A stretch of 64,000 nucleotides of DNA. It comes from Jackrogersella multiformis. Taxonomy: Eukaryota > Ascomycota > Sordariomycetes > Xylariales > Hypoxylaceae. The stretch spans positions 124,001-188,000 of the forward strand of contig CADCXD010000010.1 in assembly GCA_902806575.1 (NCBI GenBank), in the 5' to 3' direction. The notes beneath the pieces are model-generated. The model was not told the origin of the DNA. It was given only the letters and a program-made list of their open reading frames with translations, and made no database searches. Each line of letters starts with the position of its first letter. The first letter of the stretch is position 1. Positions 36,540 to 48,506 of this stretch are shown here, one piece after another. A program made the position numbers and the translations under genes.

Positions 36540-38756
36540 GTGAAACGGTCAATGAGCGATCGCAAGTACGATGGGTTCGACGATGAAGACCGCGGCCCTT
36601 TAAGCGAGCTCGACTTCGATTCCGACGAGGAATCCGCCGCGCTCAAACCTGGGCTAGGCATTAGAAATGAGAGCGGCCAGGATGCCACGCCGTTGGTGGC
36701 GTCCCGTGCCGGCACCTTGAACGTCGACACCAGCACCGGAGTTTCCGGTTTCCGAGAACGCCACCGGAAGCCGAGCGACTCGTCTAAGAAAGTAGTTGCG
36801 TGGAGGGACTTGCCCAGGAAGAAGCAATTGCTCGTAATTACACTGGCCCGGCTCAGCGAGCCATTGGTTCAGACGTCTCTGCAGGTATAGTATTCAGCTC
36901 ATTCGATCCACCTGCGCCATCATGCTCATAGCGTGATGGGATACAAATTCTATCAAGTCTCGTAACCACTGACGTAGTGTAGTCGTACATGTTCTACCAG
37001 CTGCAATGGTTCGATCCAAGCCTACCGGATTCCGTGATCTCCAGCCAAGCCGGTGTTCTGCATGCTAGCTTCACCGCGGCGCAGTTCTTCACGGCCATGA
37101 TGTGGGGCCGGGTGGCCGATTCCATGTGGGCGGGCCGGAAGACGGTCATCCTGATAGGATTATTCGGCACTCGTACGTACTTCTCATTTTCCAATCTTTT
37201 ATGAAGAGGCACTAACATGGGATCAAGTCCTATCATGTGTCGGATACGGATTCTCGACGACCTTCTACCAAGCCCTGTTCTTCAGATGCTTAGGTGGTGC
37301 GACTAACGGTAACGTCGGAGTAATGAGAACTATGTAGGTTCTAAGACCTCTAATAACATGATATATTCATGGCCTGTACTGATATTGGGGAAATTATAGG
37401 ATTAGCGAGATTGTTCGTGAGAAGAAGTATGCCCCTTAGCAAAACTACCCCTTGGCATATCATATCTAACCGCATTATAGATACCAGTCCCGAGCATTCC
37501 TAATCCTACCAATGACCTTTAACATCGGCGTCATCATCGGTCCGGTCCTAGGTGGCCTTCTATCCGACCCGGCAGGTTCATATCCCGACACATTCGGCAA
37601 AGTAGACTTCCTCCTGAAGTTCCCCTATTCTCTGCCGAATCTCGTCAGTGCAGGCTTTCTGACCATCGCCTTGATCATGGCCTGGTTGTTTTTGGAAGAG
37701 GTATGCTACCTGATCTATCCTATTCTCAACACCTCTTATTTCCAATAAGGTTACCCAGTGACTTACATATTATAGACACACGATGCTCTCCAAGATAAGC
37801 GGGACTCTGGAATCACCCTGGGGCATAAGCTGACCGCCTTGTTCAAGCGGCGCAACACCTCCATAGCATACACCCCTCTCCACTCACGCGGCACCAGCAT
37901 AAGCACGGATGTAGAGATGTCCCCCGTCTCGCCGCGGGGCTCCACCGAAGACGTGCGTGAGACCTCCAAGAGACCGACGACTCGACGACGGTACACAGCT
38001 CGACTGCCCTTCCGCCGCATCTTCACCTCGAACGTGACCCTCACGCTCGTCGCCCACTTCTTCCTCGCTTTCCACGTCGGCACCTTCAACTCCCTCTGGT
38101 TCGTCTTCCTCTCCACGCCCGTCTACAACCCGTCGGACCCGGACCCGCCGGGCTTCACCCCGCGCCTGCCCTTCCGGTTCACGGGCGGGCTCGGCCTGCC
38201 CCCACGCTCCGTTGGGCTGGCCATGGCCATCCTGGGCGTCATCGGTATCAACATGCAGCTCTTTTTATACCCGCGGCTGTCGTCGCGCTTCGGCACCGTG
38301 CGCTCGTGGCGCACGTGCCTGTTCCTGTTCCCGGTCGCCTACGCCCTGATCCCGTTCCTGTCGGTGGTGCCGTCGGCGTCGGCGCCGCCGAGCCAGAAGA
38401 CGGGGGCCGCGATCTGGGCCGCGATCGCGGGCGTGCTGCTGATCCAGGTGACGGGGCGCACGTTCGCGCTGCCGGCCCAGACCATCCTCGTCAACAACTG
38501 CACCCCGCACCCCAGCGTGCTGGGCACCGTGCACGGGCTCGGCCAGAGCGTCAGCAGCTGCGCGCGCACCATCGGCCCCGTCCTGTGCGGCTGGCTGTAC
38601 GGGCTCGGCCTCAGCCACGGGATGATCGGCGGCGTGTTCTGGGGGCTCGGCGGCGTCGCGGTGGGGGGGCTGGTGGCGAGTTTCTTTGTGCGGGAGGGGA
38701 ACGGGCATGAGATATGGCTGGATGGGGATGAGGAGGACGAGGAGGGGAATGGATGA
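36540..38756 (+). CDS. MFS transporter, TetA/YCR023C-like
   Basis: Six exons: 36540-36884, 36983-37172, 37228-37333, 37400-37426, 37481-37700, 37776-38756, giving 622 residues. Exon 4 is only 27 bp, but phase and splice sites agree on both sides. A hydrophilic N-terminal tail (about 1-95) precedes the membrane core. The motif-A loop (GRVADSMWAGRKTVILIG) sits between helices 2 and 3. Helices 1-6 and 7-12 are split by a charged loop (about 300-370). The order fits 12-helix proton antiporters of the fungal YCR023C/TetA-like group, likely in the vacuolar or plasma membrane; the substrate is unknown. The last exon is GC-rich. The start could also be the ATG at 36552 (MSDRKYDG). The Zn2Cys6 gene upstream may control it. 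Confidence 0.88.
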
Positions 38757-40001
38757 GGTAGGGTGGGATGGGATGGGATGGGACAGGGTAAGCATTACGT
38801 TTTGGTGTTTCTTTGGCATAAGGTATGAGAATCGGCTGGGTTAGGTTGGAGCGTTAGGGATTACAACGAGGCATGATGGACGCATCACGCTTATGGATTT
38901 GCATAGACCAATAGAATAGAGATGAACCTCATACAACATATTGTTCATAGACCGACGTACAGACCCCTAAAGTAGAGAAACAGAGCATTAAGTCGATTGC
39001 TACGGTGACTTGAGAACCTTAGATATATCCCAGATTGACCTGTTTCCTTAGAGAATTTCCCTCCGTGCTATTGCCCTACTAATATAACATAACGTACCTC
39101 TAGCTGGACCTGGAACGGACCTAGTTGTTTCTCATGTCTTTGGGATATGACCTAAGTGAAAGGTTACCTGACTACTCGTCGGCGTGATTCCTAACGTCGT
39201 CGCACCGACGAGGCAGGAGTAAGACCGAAGGGTCGGTCTCGCAACCCGCGCGAGGACGGTCGCACTGCTGGTTTAGCTTACAGGGGCCCACAGCGCGGCA
39301 GCCGCAGGTGAAAGCTGGGATCGTGAATCTGCACATGTAGCGTATATCGGGTACTTTTACAGGTATTACGAGGAATTGTGTTGGTAGAATCGTGTGTCTG
39401 CAGTTGCCGAATTGTTTAAGCTTGGGTTTGAGTGTGTGAAAATAAGAAGACAATGTCTTAGTACGAAAAGGGGCGCCGCACAATGTGGTTATAAAATAGT
39501 TGACATGGCCCACGCTTTTGTCTCGTCCCTGGTTGCCTCCCTTGAGGCCTTGTCCCGTTTACAATGCCTTATTAACTCTAGACAAGAGCCGAATAGTCAG
39601 CTGATTACATCATGCTCTCTGATAAGGGTCTGCGTAACAATAGACGATAAATCTGCTACTCTTGTTGCGAGTAAACTAAAGATTCATTTTCCATGAGATT
39701 GAATAAAGGGGAGGCTTATCGCTCTATTGTCTTTTTGGGTGGCGGACAAGGGACCATTGTCTCGAGAATAAAGAGGAAAGGTGATTGCGTACCTAGTTAA
39801 TAGTACTACATATTCTATCGAGATACCAATTACCTAGGTAGGTATAGAGTCAATAGGTACTGATGCTCGAGGATACTAGTTAAAGAAGTATCGAAGTGTT
39901 GTCTCATCATGTAGAAAGTAAGTAATGACGATGGATAGTTTTTCACCTGTCCTAGGTAGTTAAAATTTAAATATAAGGTTATCTGCCGTGCGAAGGTCGC
40001 C
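38757..40001. other. intergenic region
   Basis: No credible gene. Short frames around 39172-39700 lack recognisable content. The upstream region of the small Cys/His-rich gene has an ACCTAGGT motif near 39832-39843. Confidence 0.55.
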
Positions 40002-40643
40002 GTGGCCAAGGGTAAGAAATGGTGTGAGCCTTTCCGGAAATGCGAAGACGGCAGCTCGCACTTTGGAGAGCTGGAGCTCATCACATGGGGTGGGATCAAT
40101 GAGGTAACTGGGTATAAGCATGGCTGGGGTAACTGTGTGGAGTACCGGTCAGAGGCCCTGAAGCGCAAGTACGAAGATGAGTTCGGGTCGGACGATGCAC
40201 GAATGTTTGGGCATTTTCCACCTGCTTTTCGGTGGACTTGCTGTAGCTCGGACACATCTCAGCCTTATGGGGTGAGTATCGGGATCCGCTCCTTGTCTCC
40301 TTTTCTGTCTAATTGTCCCGAAAGTTTGGGTTACCTCACAGGCTAGTCCGGGAGTGATTACTTCTTGGCTGTATTTGAAGCTTGAACATATTTTCCTCGC
40401 AGGTTGGAACCGCTATACTGATCAACCACAATACGATAGTGCGATCACCACGGTACCGGGCCGGATCCGTGTTTATGTATCTACTGCTACATGGGAAAAC
40501 CGCTCCCAGACGTTTTCTATAATGCGGACAGGATAGAGCGTCGTGGCTTACATCTCTCCCGTGGACCCGATCCCCGCACTTTTAATCCAAGTCGGGCGAG
40601 GATAGCGAGAATGATGTGTGCTGCTTTTGGTTTGCCGGAGTAA
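40002..40643 (+). CDS. Cys/His-rich conserved fungal protein, initiator uncertain
   Basis: Two exons, 40002-40271 and 40440-40643, joined across a 168-bp intron (GTGAGT donor, TACTGAT branch-like box, GATAG acceptor), give 157 residues. Exon 1 reads AKGKKWCEPFRKCEDGSSHF and ends FRWTCCSSDTSQPYG; exon 2 continues CDHHGTG, then CLCIYCYMGKPLPD and LSRGPDPRTFNPS. The Cys and His spacing suggests one or two metal sites. The splice restores a uniform pattern, so I think it is real. The codon where one expects the initiator Met is GTG at 40002, and no in-frame ATG lies upstream before a stop at 39957-39959. Either an upstream exon exists or the start codon is mutated. Function is unknown. Confidence 0.6.
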
Positions 40644-40960
40644 TCCAGGTATATCGTGTTTCTTTCCCCTAAGAAGCGTGAGTGTTTATTCGGATTGGGA
40701 TATTTACTTCGCAACTGCGCTAGTTTAGATGTGAGTATGATCAGTAGGGATGGAAATTTTGAATATATTTCCAGTCAATTAGACGGTTGAGTCTGAGGAT
40801 TTGTGGAAGATAGGATAAGCTGGTAGGTACACTTAATAGCGATATTCCTGGACCTAATAACTCCTTAGCTGCGGAAACGTCCCGATTCAGGAATCCTGTT
40901 TGGTTCTCGTGGGATAAAAATCGTGTATAGCATAGAAGCATTTGTCAGCTTATTTGCTTA
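40644..40960. other. short intergenic region
   Basis: Lies between the 3' ends of convergent genes. Nothing recognisable. Confidence 0.6.
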
Positions 40961-42139
40961 TTAAATATCATTTAATACCTGCTCTCCTGGTAATATGTCC
41001 GGCCACCACACATGGTCGAGGACCTCCCAAATCAAGTATAGCCAGACACCTGGCTGTTCATTGATCTTTCCGGCAGCCTCACTATTATAGGCATCACCCA
41101 TAACCATTTTTTCCAACCACGACTCCATTTCGTTCACTTGCCTATCCAACTCGTCGTGCGGATAGGAACCTATGTGTGAAGTCTCTGAGAACCAGTGCCA
41201 GGCCCATTCGAGGTGAACAAAAAAGCGTCTCATGCCTCGTAGCGTCTTCAGACATTCAAAAAGTGGAGCGTGGTTTTGGAGAACCCAGGCCAGGTCGCCC
41301 CCTGACTCGATCAGCTCTCGATGAATCCATTCCCGATCGCCATTAATTACCGAGTCATACGAAGTGATAGTCACAATAACCGTCAACTTGGATATATCTG
41401 CGTGAGCTTCGAGGTAATCCATGGCAGAGCATAAGTCGAGATAATATGGTTCGCCGGCTACCAGAGTGCATAGCGGATCAATGGCTGGTAAGAGGAATTC
41501 GATGGTGCGCAGATTATAAAGGACACCCGGCCACATGTATCTCGTGATGAACTGTGATGCATCTAGCCGCGTCACTAAATTATCTGTGTCCTCTTGGTAT
41601 AAAGAGCGATTGGCTAGAAATAGAGCAGTCGGGGCTACCCAGCATTGGCAATGAGATGAGTATCCGATGTCATGTCTTAGGTAGTTGGAAAAACCCGGTA
41701 CGGAGAATAGCTTTTCGCAAAATAGAAAGCGGCAACCTTGGTGAACACGCTCGTTGCAATATTCGACTTTACATCTAATCCTAGTAGCACTGGCGATACG
41801 AAACCCTCGGTTTGCACTCCAGTATACTTCTTTATACGGTGTCACGAGGTCGGTGTATTCGAGGATACGTCGTCGAATTTCCGCGGGAAGATGAAAAAAA
41901 CGGAAAGGGCGGCTAGTCCGCAAGTTGAGATCGAACCCTTTAGCAAGGGTATATGTCTCCCAGGCTATGGTGCGGGAGTGAGTAGGGCCCCGATAATGAA
42001 GAATCTCAATTTCACAATCTTTCAGAGCACCCGGTACGTCTTTGAGTGGTTGTAAGATAGCATAGGTCATATCGCTAACACCGGTATCGCAAGAAAGTGC
42101 CAAATTCAAACTTTGCGGTGTAGCATGCGACAATATATG
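40961..42139 (-). pseudogene. C-terminal part of an F-box-like gene cut by a retrotransposon
   Basis: Minus-strand frame with no stop from the target duplication down to 40961. It carries a second F-box-like segment (FFHLPAEIRRRILEYTDLV) and then a Cys-containing region typical of large F-box families in filamentous ascomycetes. The ORF seems to start at 42178 (MIILYFVEPIRM), but those first codons lie inside the left LTR. The true upstream part is the ORF at 48502-48947: without the element and one ATATG copy, codon 149 is completed and the frame runs on into LSHATPQSLNLALSCDTG. The rejoined gene would have 540 codons including stop. Alone, this half could start at the ATG at 42145 or 42178 and keep one F-box. 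Confidence 0.85.
42135..42139. repeat. target-site duplication, left copy (ATATG)
   Basis: ATATG directly precedes the TGTCAT start of the left LTR and equals the five bases after the right LTR at 48502-48506. A 5-bp duplication is usual for Ty3/Gypsy integrases. Confidence 0.85.
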
Positions 42140-42448
42140 TGTCATACGGATAGGCTCCACGAAGTAAAGTATGATCAATATATGTAAGCTGGTGAATACG
42201 AGATATGTTAAAACTTATAAAATAAAGTTATTAAATAAGGTTAATTAAAAAAATTAGTTAATATATGTAAGATTAAATTAATAGGATTAAATAAGCGTTA
42301 ATAACGTTTAAAAAGATATTTAAATTATATATATATAAGTTATTACGTTTTTTATTATAAGAAAAAAAAAAGGTAAAAACTTTAAAATTATAAAAAATTA
42401 TTATTCGAAATTAAATTATAGTTTTAAGTTTTATTGTTTTTATTATAA
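42140..42448 (+). repeat. left LTR
   Basis: Starts TGTCATACGG. It aligns with the right LTR along its length almost only with C/T or G/A differences. The first roughly 68 bases keep normal base content and contain the accidental ATG of the downstream F-box fragment. From about 42208 it is RIP-mutated. Confidence 0.88.
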
Positions 42449-45400
42449 ATAATTTTCTTTTTTTTAAGAAAATTTTATTCTTAAAAAAGTACGTGCCTTT
42501 TAAAAAAAAAATTAATCTTTTTTTAAAAATTACTTTATTTTAATTACTTATAAATAATTAACTTATTTAAAAAAGTTTTTTATTAAAATATATTATATTA
42601 ATATTATTTATTAATTTTATTATTATATACGTTATTATAATTATAAAGGAAACTTTATATTTTATTATTTCGTAAGTATTTAAGCCGAGTATTTATATTT
42701 TAACCTTATTATTTATTAATTTATAAAACTTTAAATTACCTTTTTTATTAAACGACGAATAATTTTTCGAGTTTTTAATAATACTTTTCTTACGAGACTT
42801 TAAAATTAAAGGCAAGTATAAAAAAATCGCTATTTATAAAAACTTATTAAAATTAAATAACGCTTTAATACGCGATTTTTTATTAAAATATCCGAAATAA
42901 AAAATATATCGCTTTAAGATTTTTCTTTTATTCCTGGATTATTTTAATTTAATAACGATAATGTTATAATCTTTTATAACTTTTAAAATTATGAAATAAT
43001 TATATAAAACGTTTTTAACATTAATAATATCGAAATTCATTTTAATAACCTTTTTATATAATTTATTAAGCTTTATTAAAAAATATACGATAATTATTAT
43101 ATTATTTAAATATTTATTATTATTATTACGAATAATTAAATTATTAATAAAAATTAAATCCGAAACTAATATAATATAATTTAAATAATTTATAATATAA
43201 TAATTTAATTTAATTAAACCGGTATAATATTAATAAATAAATAAATAATTTATTTTAAATAATAAGTTTAATAAATTAACTTAAACTTTTCGTAATAAGT
43301 TTAAAGTATAATTATTTAATATATATAAAATAATTAAACTTAATAAAAAGTTATTAATAAGCTTTAAAAAATGATTAATTATTATTAATAAACCTTTTAA
43401 ATCTTTTATTAAAATATTAAAAAGTAAAAAAAAATTTAATAAAAGGTAATAAATTAAGTTTACATTAAAGAATTTTAAATTAATAACTTTTTATAAGAAA
43501 ATATATAAACCTTACGTATATTAACGTAAAAACTTATTATTAATTTAATAACTTAAAGGCTTATATTTAAGCCGTTTTTAATAAATTTAATATTTAATTA
43601 ACTTTTAATACTTAATTAACTTTTAATAAATTAATTAATATTAACTTCGTTTTAAAAAGTATTAAAAGGCGTATTATATTAAAAATATTAATTAAACCGA
43701 ATCCTTTTAATTAAAAAGATTTAATATATTTTAAAGTATTATTTATTAAATATTTTAATTCGAAAGCTTAAATAAAAAACCTTTTTTTTTATGATTTTTT
43801 TTATAAGCTTAAGTTAAAAAAATAATTAAAAAAGCTTAAATATAATTCGATTTTATTAAAATTAACCTTTTTATATTTAAAAATAATGAAAAAAGAATTT
43901 TTTTAAAAAGGCCGTCGGAATATTTAATAATAATTTAAGCGATTTTAATTCCGATAATTAATTTTAAAACCTTAAATTATTTAAGGACCTTTTTAAAGGA
44001 TTATCTCGGGGTAATTTTACGCCTTTATACGATAACGAAAATCTTTTATTTTAAAGTAATAATAATCGATTATTTAAAACTTTAAAACGATTAATTTATC
44101 TTTTTTACGTTATAATTATTATTAATTTAATATAATTTAATAAATTTATCGTTTATAATAATAAGGACCTTTTAAAGTTTCGAACTTAATAAATAAAAGT
44201 TAAAATATACTTAAAAACGTATACGAAAAGTTTTCTTAAGGATTTTTACCGCATTAATTAAATTAAATCGTTATTATTTAAAAAAGTATAATTATAATAT
44301 TAATAACGTAAAAGTTAAATTACGCGATTAAAAATATTTAATACTTAAATAATATACGTTATTATTTTTTAAAAACGTTTTATAAACCTTTTAAAAAAGT
44401 ATCGTAATTCGACAAAAATAAATAAATTTAAATATTAAGAAAATATTACTTAATATTTTACCGAGTTATTAGATTTTAATAAAATAATTTAATAATTTAA
44501 AACAACGTTTTAAAATTATATCGTTAAAACCTTTCTTAACGAAATTATTAAATTAATTTATTTTAAATAAAAAAGATTTTTAAATATAAATAAAAAATTC
44601 TTTACCGTTATTTAAAAAGTAAGTTAAATATATAAAAATATATTAATTAACCTCGGTATTTCGGGAAAAAGAAAGCTCGTTTTAACTTAAAAGCCTTTAA
44701 AATCGGGTTAAATTAATTGCAAAAGGAAAACCCGTTTTAATTTAAGTTAAAATTAAATTAAAAGGATAAGGTTTAATTTAATAATAAAGATATTTTAAAA
44801 GGAATTAACTAAATAAATATAATAATTATTAAACCTTTTTTTATTTCGTTAAAAAAAACGTTAATAGTAAGGATTTATTATTAAACTTAAATAAAATCTC
44901 CTTTATAAAATAATCTTAAAATAATAATACTTAATTTATACCTTTATTATAAAAAAAGATATAAATAAATATAATTTTATAAAAATTATCTCATTTTTAA
45001 ATTATAAAAATCGAAAATTCCGATTTAAATTTTTAAATAACTTTAACGTTATATTTCGTTAAATTTTATAATTAAATTAAGGTAAAGTTTACCGAGTTAC
45101 GACAGTTAAAAGGTTAACCGAAAATAAAATAAAGGTTATAAAAATATTTTACTTAAAATTAATTTTAAGATATAAATTTATTATTAATATAATATTAATA
45201 TATAATAAAAAAATACCAAATATAAATATTATTAAACTTAAAAAGTTTAATCTTAATAATATTTTTTTTAAAATAAAGAAATAAAAATTACCGATTATTA
45301 AAAAATAATATATACGATTTATATTAACTTTTAATTTAATTTAAATCTCTTTTATAAAACGTTATTATATCGATCTTTTTATTTTTTATTATTAAAAAAT

Positions 45401-45845
45401 TAATTTTAAGTTAAACGTTTTAAATAACGAATACGATATTATTATATTATAATAATGAATAAAAATTTATAAACTTATAAACTTTTTCTTAAATTTTAAA
45501 AAAATTAAGTTTAATTCCTTTTATTATCGGAAATATTATATTAATTTAACTTTATATAACCCGAAAAAATTAACTAATATAATAATAATAAAGAATATTA
45601 AGGTAAAAAAAACATTAAAAAACGTTTTTAAAGAATTTTATAAATTTATGTATATTATAATAAAGGAAGTAAAATAACGTTTCTTAAATTATTAATTATA
45701 AGATTATATTATAGATTTTTAAAAAAGAAAGACGCCTTTTTAAAGATTTTTTTACGTTATAAACGAAAGGGAATTTAATACGTTAAAATTATAAGTTTGT
45801 TTTAAAACTGTAAAATAGTTTATTAAAATTAAGAAAAAAAACAAA

Positions 45846-46290
45846 TAAAAAACAGCCTTTTAATATAAGTACGGTTTTTTCGAATATTTAATTATGCCTT
45901 TTAAATTAATTAATGTTTTTATAACCTTTTAATTTATAATAAATAATATTTTTCGAAATTTTATTAATTTAAATCTTTTAATATATTTAAATAACCTTTT
46001 TATTTATATAAATATTATAAAAAAATACGATAAAATCGTTAAAAAAATCCTAAAAAAACTTATAAAATATTACCTTATAATTAACCCGTAAAAGTATTTT
46101 TAAAAAGTTTAAAAAATAAACTTCTTTAATTATATTATTAAAGTTAATAATATTTTAATAATATAAAATAAAATAAATTATATTAATAATTAAAAAACGT
46201 TTAAATTATTAAAAGAATTTTAATAATTTATCGGCTTTATAAACTTTTATCGACGATTTATAAAAAAGTTCTCGGAAATAATAAAATTAA
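45846..46290 (+). pseudogene. reverse transcriptase/RNase H junction remnant in the Gypsy element
   Basis: From 45846 the frame gives stop-KTAF-stop-YKYGFFEYLIMPFKL, then YLNNLFIYINIIKKYDKIV, matching in order the Gypsy RT core (fingers, YxDD palm, following helix). The palm aspartates read as Asn, and expected Trp/Gln/Arg codons read as stops. About 230 bases on, in a shifted frame, FIGFINFYRRFIKKF appears. All the visible changes fit G-to-A or C-to-T. It is non-functional. Confidence 0.85.
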
Positions 46291-47722
46291 TTATTAATAT
46301 AAATAAAGAAAATAAAAAAAATTAAAAATAAACCGAAAAAATAAATAAATCCTTTAAAAAATTTATAATAAAGAATTATTAATTATAATAAACTCTTTCG
46401 GAAAATAATATTAATACTTAAAAAGAATTAAATATTAAATTAAAGTTTATTTAAATTATTAAAACTTAATTTATTTTATAATAGTTAAAATTTTAAATTA
46501 ATATTAAATTTAATAAGTATAAAAACTTTTATTATATTAATTTATAATTAATTATTAATTAAATAAGTAAAATAATAAAGCCGATATTTTCTTAAAATTA
46601 TTATAATATTAACTTAAAAAAAAGTTAAAAATTAATTTATAAAATCGGTTTTATAAAATAAATATTTTTTATATTTTTAAAGAACTTTATTCGTTTTTTT
46701 AATAATTATCTTTATTATATTAAAATTCTTTATAATTTTATTATATTTCATTAAGCTTTTAATTTTATTAAACGATTAAAAAAAGCAGTTATTAATAACT
46801 TAAGATATATTACGTAAGTTAAAAATCCTTTTAAAAACGTTATTTTATAAAATAACTTTTTATATTAAAATTATTTTTATTAAATATAATATTCTCGTCG
46901 TTAAACATATAAAAATAAATAAAACTTTAAAATTAATTATTTAAAACTTTTAATAATTAAATATTAAAAATATTATCCGAAATTACGTATAAGGTTATTT
47001 AAAATGTTAATAAAATAAAATCTTTTATTACGCTTTATATAAATGTTTTTAATTAATAAAATTATATTATAAACCTTAATTAATAATAATAATAAATCCA
47101 TTTTTTAAAATAACGCACTTTATTTCTTTTAAAATAAGAAAAAAAAATCTAATAACTTAATTAAAATTTTCGTTAAATAATATTAAAAATTATACGGTAT
47201 ACCTTTAAATATTATTTTTAATAAAGATTTTAAATTTACGTTTTATATTTAAAAAAACTTTTTTAAATTAATAAATATTAAATTTTATTCGTAAACCGAT
47301 AAGTAAATAAAACGCTTTAATTAAATTTTAAAAATTTATTTTAAAACCTTTATTAATTACGAAATAAATAATTAAAAAAACTTACTTACGATTATAAAAT
47401 TTACTTATAATAATATTACTTTTTTATTAATATAATTTATCTCTTTTTATATTAATTATAATTATTACTTAATAACTTATAATCCTTTTATAAACACTTT
47501 ACGTAATTTCGAAAATAAATTATATATATATTAAATAATATAAATATATTAAAATATATAAAAACACTTAAAATAAAACCGTTAATAAATAAAAAAATAA
47601 GTTAATAAATAATAAAAAAATACATTAATTTTTAAAATAAATTAACTCGTAATATTAAACGTAAAAAATATTAAAACTAAACGCCTCGTTAAAAAATTAA
47701 ATAAAAAGCTTTTAAGCTTTTT

Positions 47723-47818
47723 TAAAATTTAATAAATAATCTTTTTTACCGCGGTAAAATTTAATAAATAATCTTTTTTACCGCGGTAAAATTTAATAAA
47801 TAATCTTTTTTACCGCGG
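47723..47818 (+). repeat. three perfect 32-bp tandem units with a 16-bp palindrome
   Basis: The unit TAAAATTTAATAAATAATC plus TTTTTTACCGCGG is present three times without a mismatch. Each junction forms the perfect palindrome TTTTACCGCGGTAAAA. The GC core CCGCGG has no CpA or TpG, so RIP could not alter it. The array lies about 375 bp before the right LTR, probably in the element's 3' non-coding part. Confidence 0.9.
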
Positions 47819-48176
47819 TAAAATTTACTTTTTTTAAAAGATAAAAAATATATAATTTATTTTATATTTTATTTATTAAACTTTATCGCGTTAATAATTA
47901 AAAACTTTTTAACTTTAATTAAATTTTACGTATAATAACCTCGATAAAATTTAAAAACTATTAAATAAAATAAATAATAAACTTTATTAAAAATTAAAGT
48001 AAAATAAAATATCTCGTAAAATAAAAAAATTAACCGGTTAAAAAATATTAAATTTAAAAACCTTATAAATATATATTTAATAAAAAAATAAAAGTAATAA
48101 TTAAATTATTTTACGAATAATACGTTAATAAACCTCGCGATTTTATAATTATATAATATATTTAAAAATAAACATT

Positions 48177-48189
48177 AAAAAGAAAAAAA
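48177..48189 (+). promoter_or_regulatory. polypurine tract of the retrotransposon
   Basis: A 13-base run of A with one G, 4 bases before the right LTR. That is where plus-strand DNA synthesis is primed in LTR elements. RIP may have turned some G into A. It supports plus-strand orientation. Confidence 0.6.
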
Positions 48190-48193
48190 TTAA

Positions 48194-48501
48194 TATTATA
48201 TAAATAAACTTTATAAAATAAAATATAATTAATATATATAAATTAATAAATATAAAATATATTAAAACTTATAAAATAAAGTTATTAAATAAAGTTAATT
48301 AAAAAACTTAATTAATATATATAAAATTAAATTAATAAGATTAAATAAACGTTAACGGCACTTAAAAAATATTTAAATTATATATATATAAATCATTACG
48401 CCTTTCATCGCAAAAAGAAAAAGAAGGCAAGGACTTTAAAACCATAAAGAATTATTACTCGAAATTGAACTATAGTTCCAAATCCTATTGCCCTTATCAC
48501 A
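48194..48501 (+). repeat. right LTR
   Basis: Begins TATTATATAAATAAA, the RIP-altered form of TGTCATACGGATAGG in the left LTR, and ends CCCTTATCACA, which reads TTTTTATTATAA at the end of the left LTR. Its last roughly 100 bases keep normal content. Together the two LTRs show the unmutated state of both ends. Confidence 0.88.
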
Positions 48502-48506
48502 ATATG
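48502..48506. repeat. target-site duplication, right copy (ATATG)
   Basis: Identical to 42135-42139 and placed directly after the CA end of the right LTR. Confidence 0.85.

Larger units (their letters stand above)
42140..48501 (+). mobile_element. RIP-degraded Ty3/Gypsy LTR retrotransposon
   Basis: Length 6362 bp, bounded by TG...CA LTRs of about 309 bp and by a perfect 5-bp duplication. Almost the whole interior is AT-only text with hardly any CpA or TpG, as RIP leaves it. On the plus strand a reverse transcriptase is still readable from 45846: KTAF, then FFEYLIMPF, then YLNN at 45984-45995, where the catalytic YxDD aspartates have become Asn (GAC to AAT/AAC). Stops replace Trp, Gln and Arg codons. 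FIGFINFYRRFIKKF at about 46228-46272 matches the Gypsy motif between RT and RNase H. A purine tract (48177-48189) sits just before the right LTR. The element cannot be coding now. The RT/RNase H motifs fit Ty3/Gypsy; integrase was not resolved. Confidence 0.9.

Noticed and set aside
38265..38819. Long frames on both strands over the last MFS exon
   Set aside because: They are Arg/Ala/Pro-rich shadow frames with no domain; the transporter frame explains the composition.
42140..42178. Start of the C-terminal F-box fragment at 42178 (MIILYFVEPIRM) as a native N-terminus
   Set aside because: These codons belong to the left LTR, shown by the matching right LTR; the native upstream text is at 48502-48947.
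47723..47818. CRISPR-like array
   Set aside because: There are no distinct spacers: the whole 32-bp unit is tandemly repeated, and the genome is eukaryotic.
42200..48400. Long A/T region as centromere or mitochondrial DNA insertion
   Set aside because: Paired LTRs, target duplication, polypurine tract and RT motifs explain it as a RIP-mutated retroelement.
48405..48501. C-terminus of the 180-residue F-box ORF as native sequence
   Set aside because: It is translated from the right LTR, which is repeated at 42358-42448 in RIP-mutated form.
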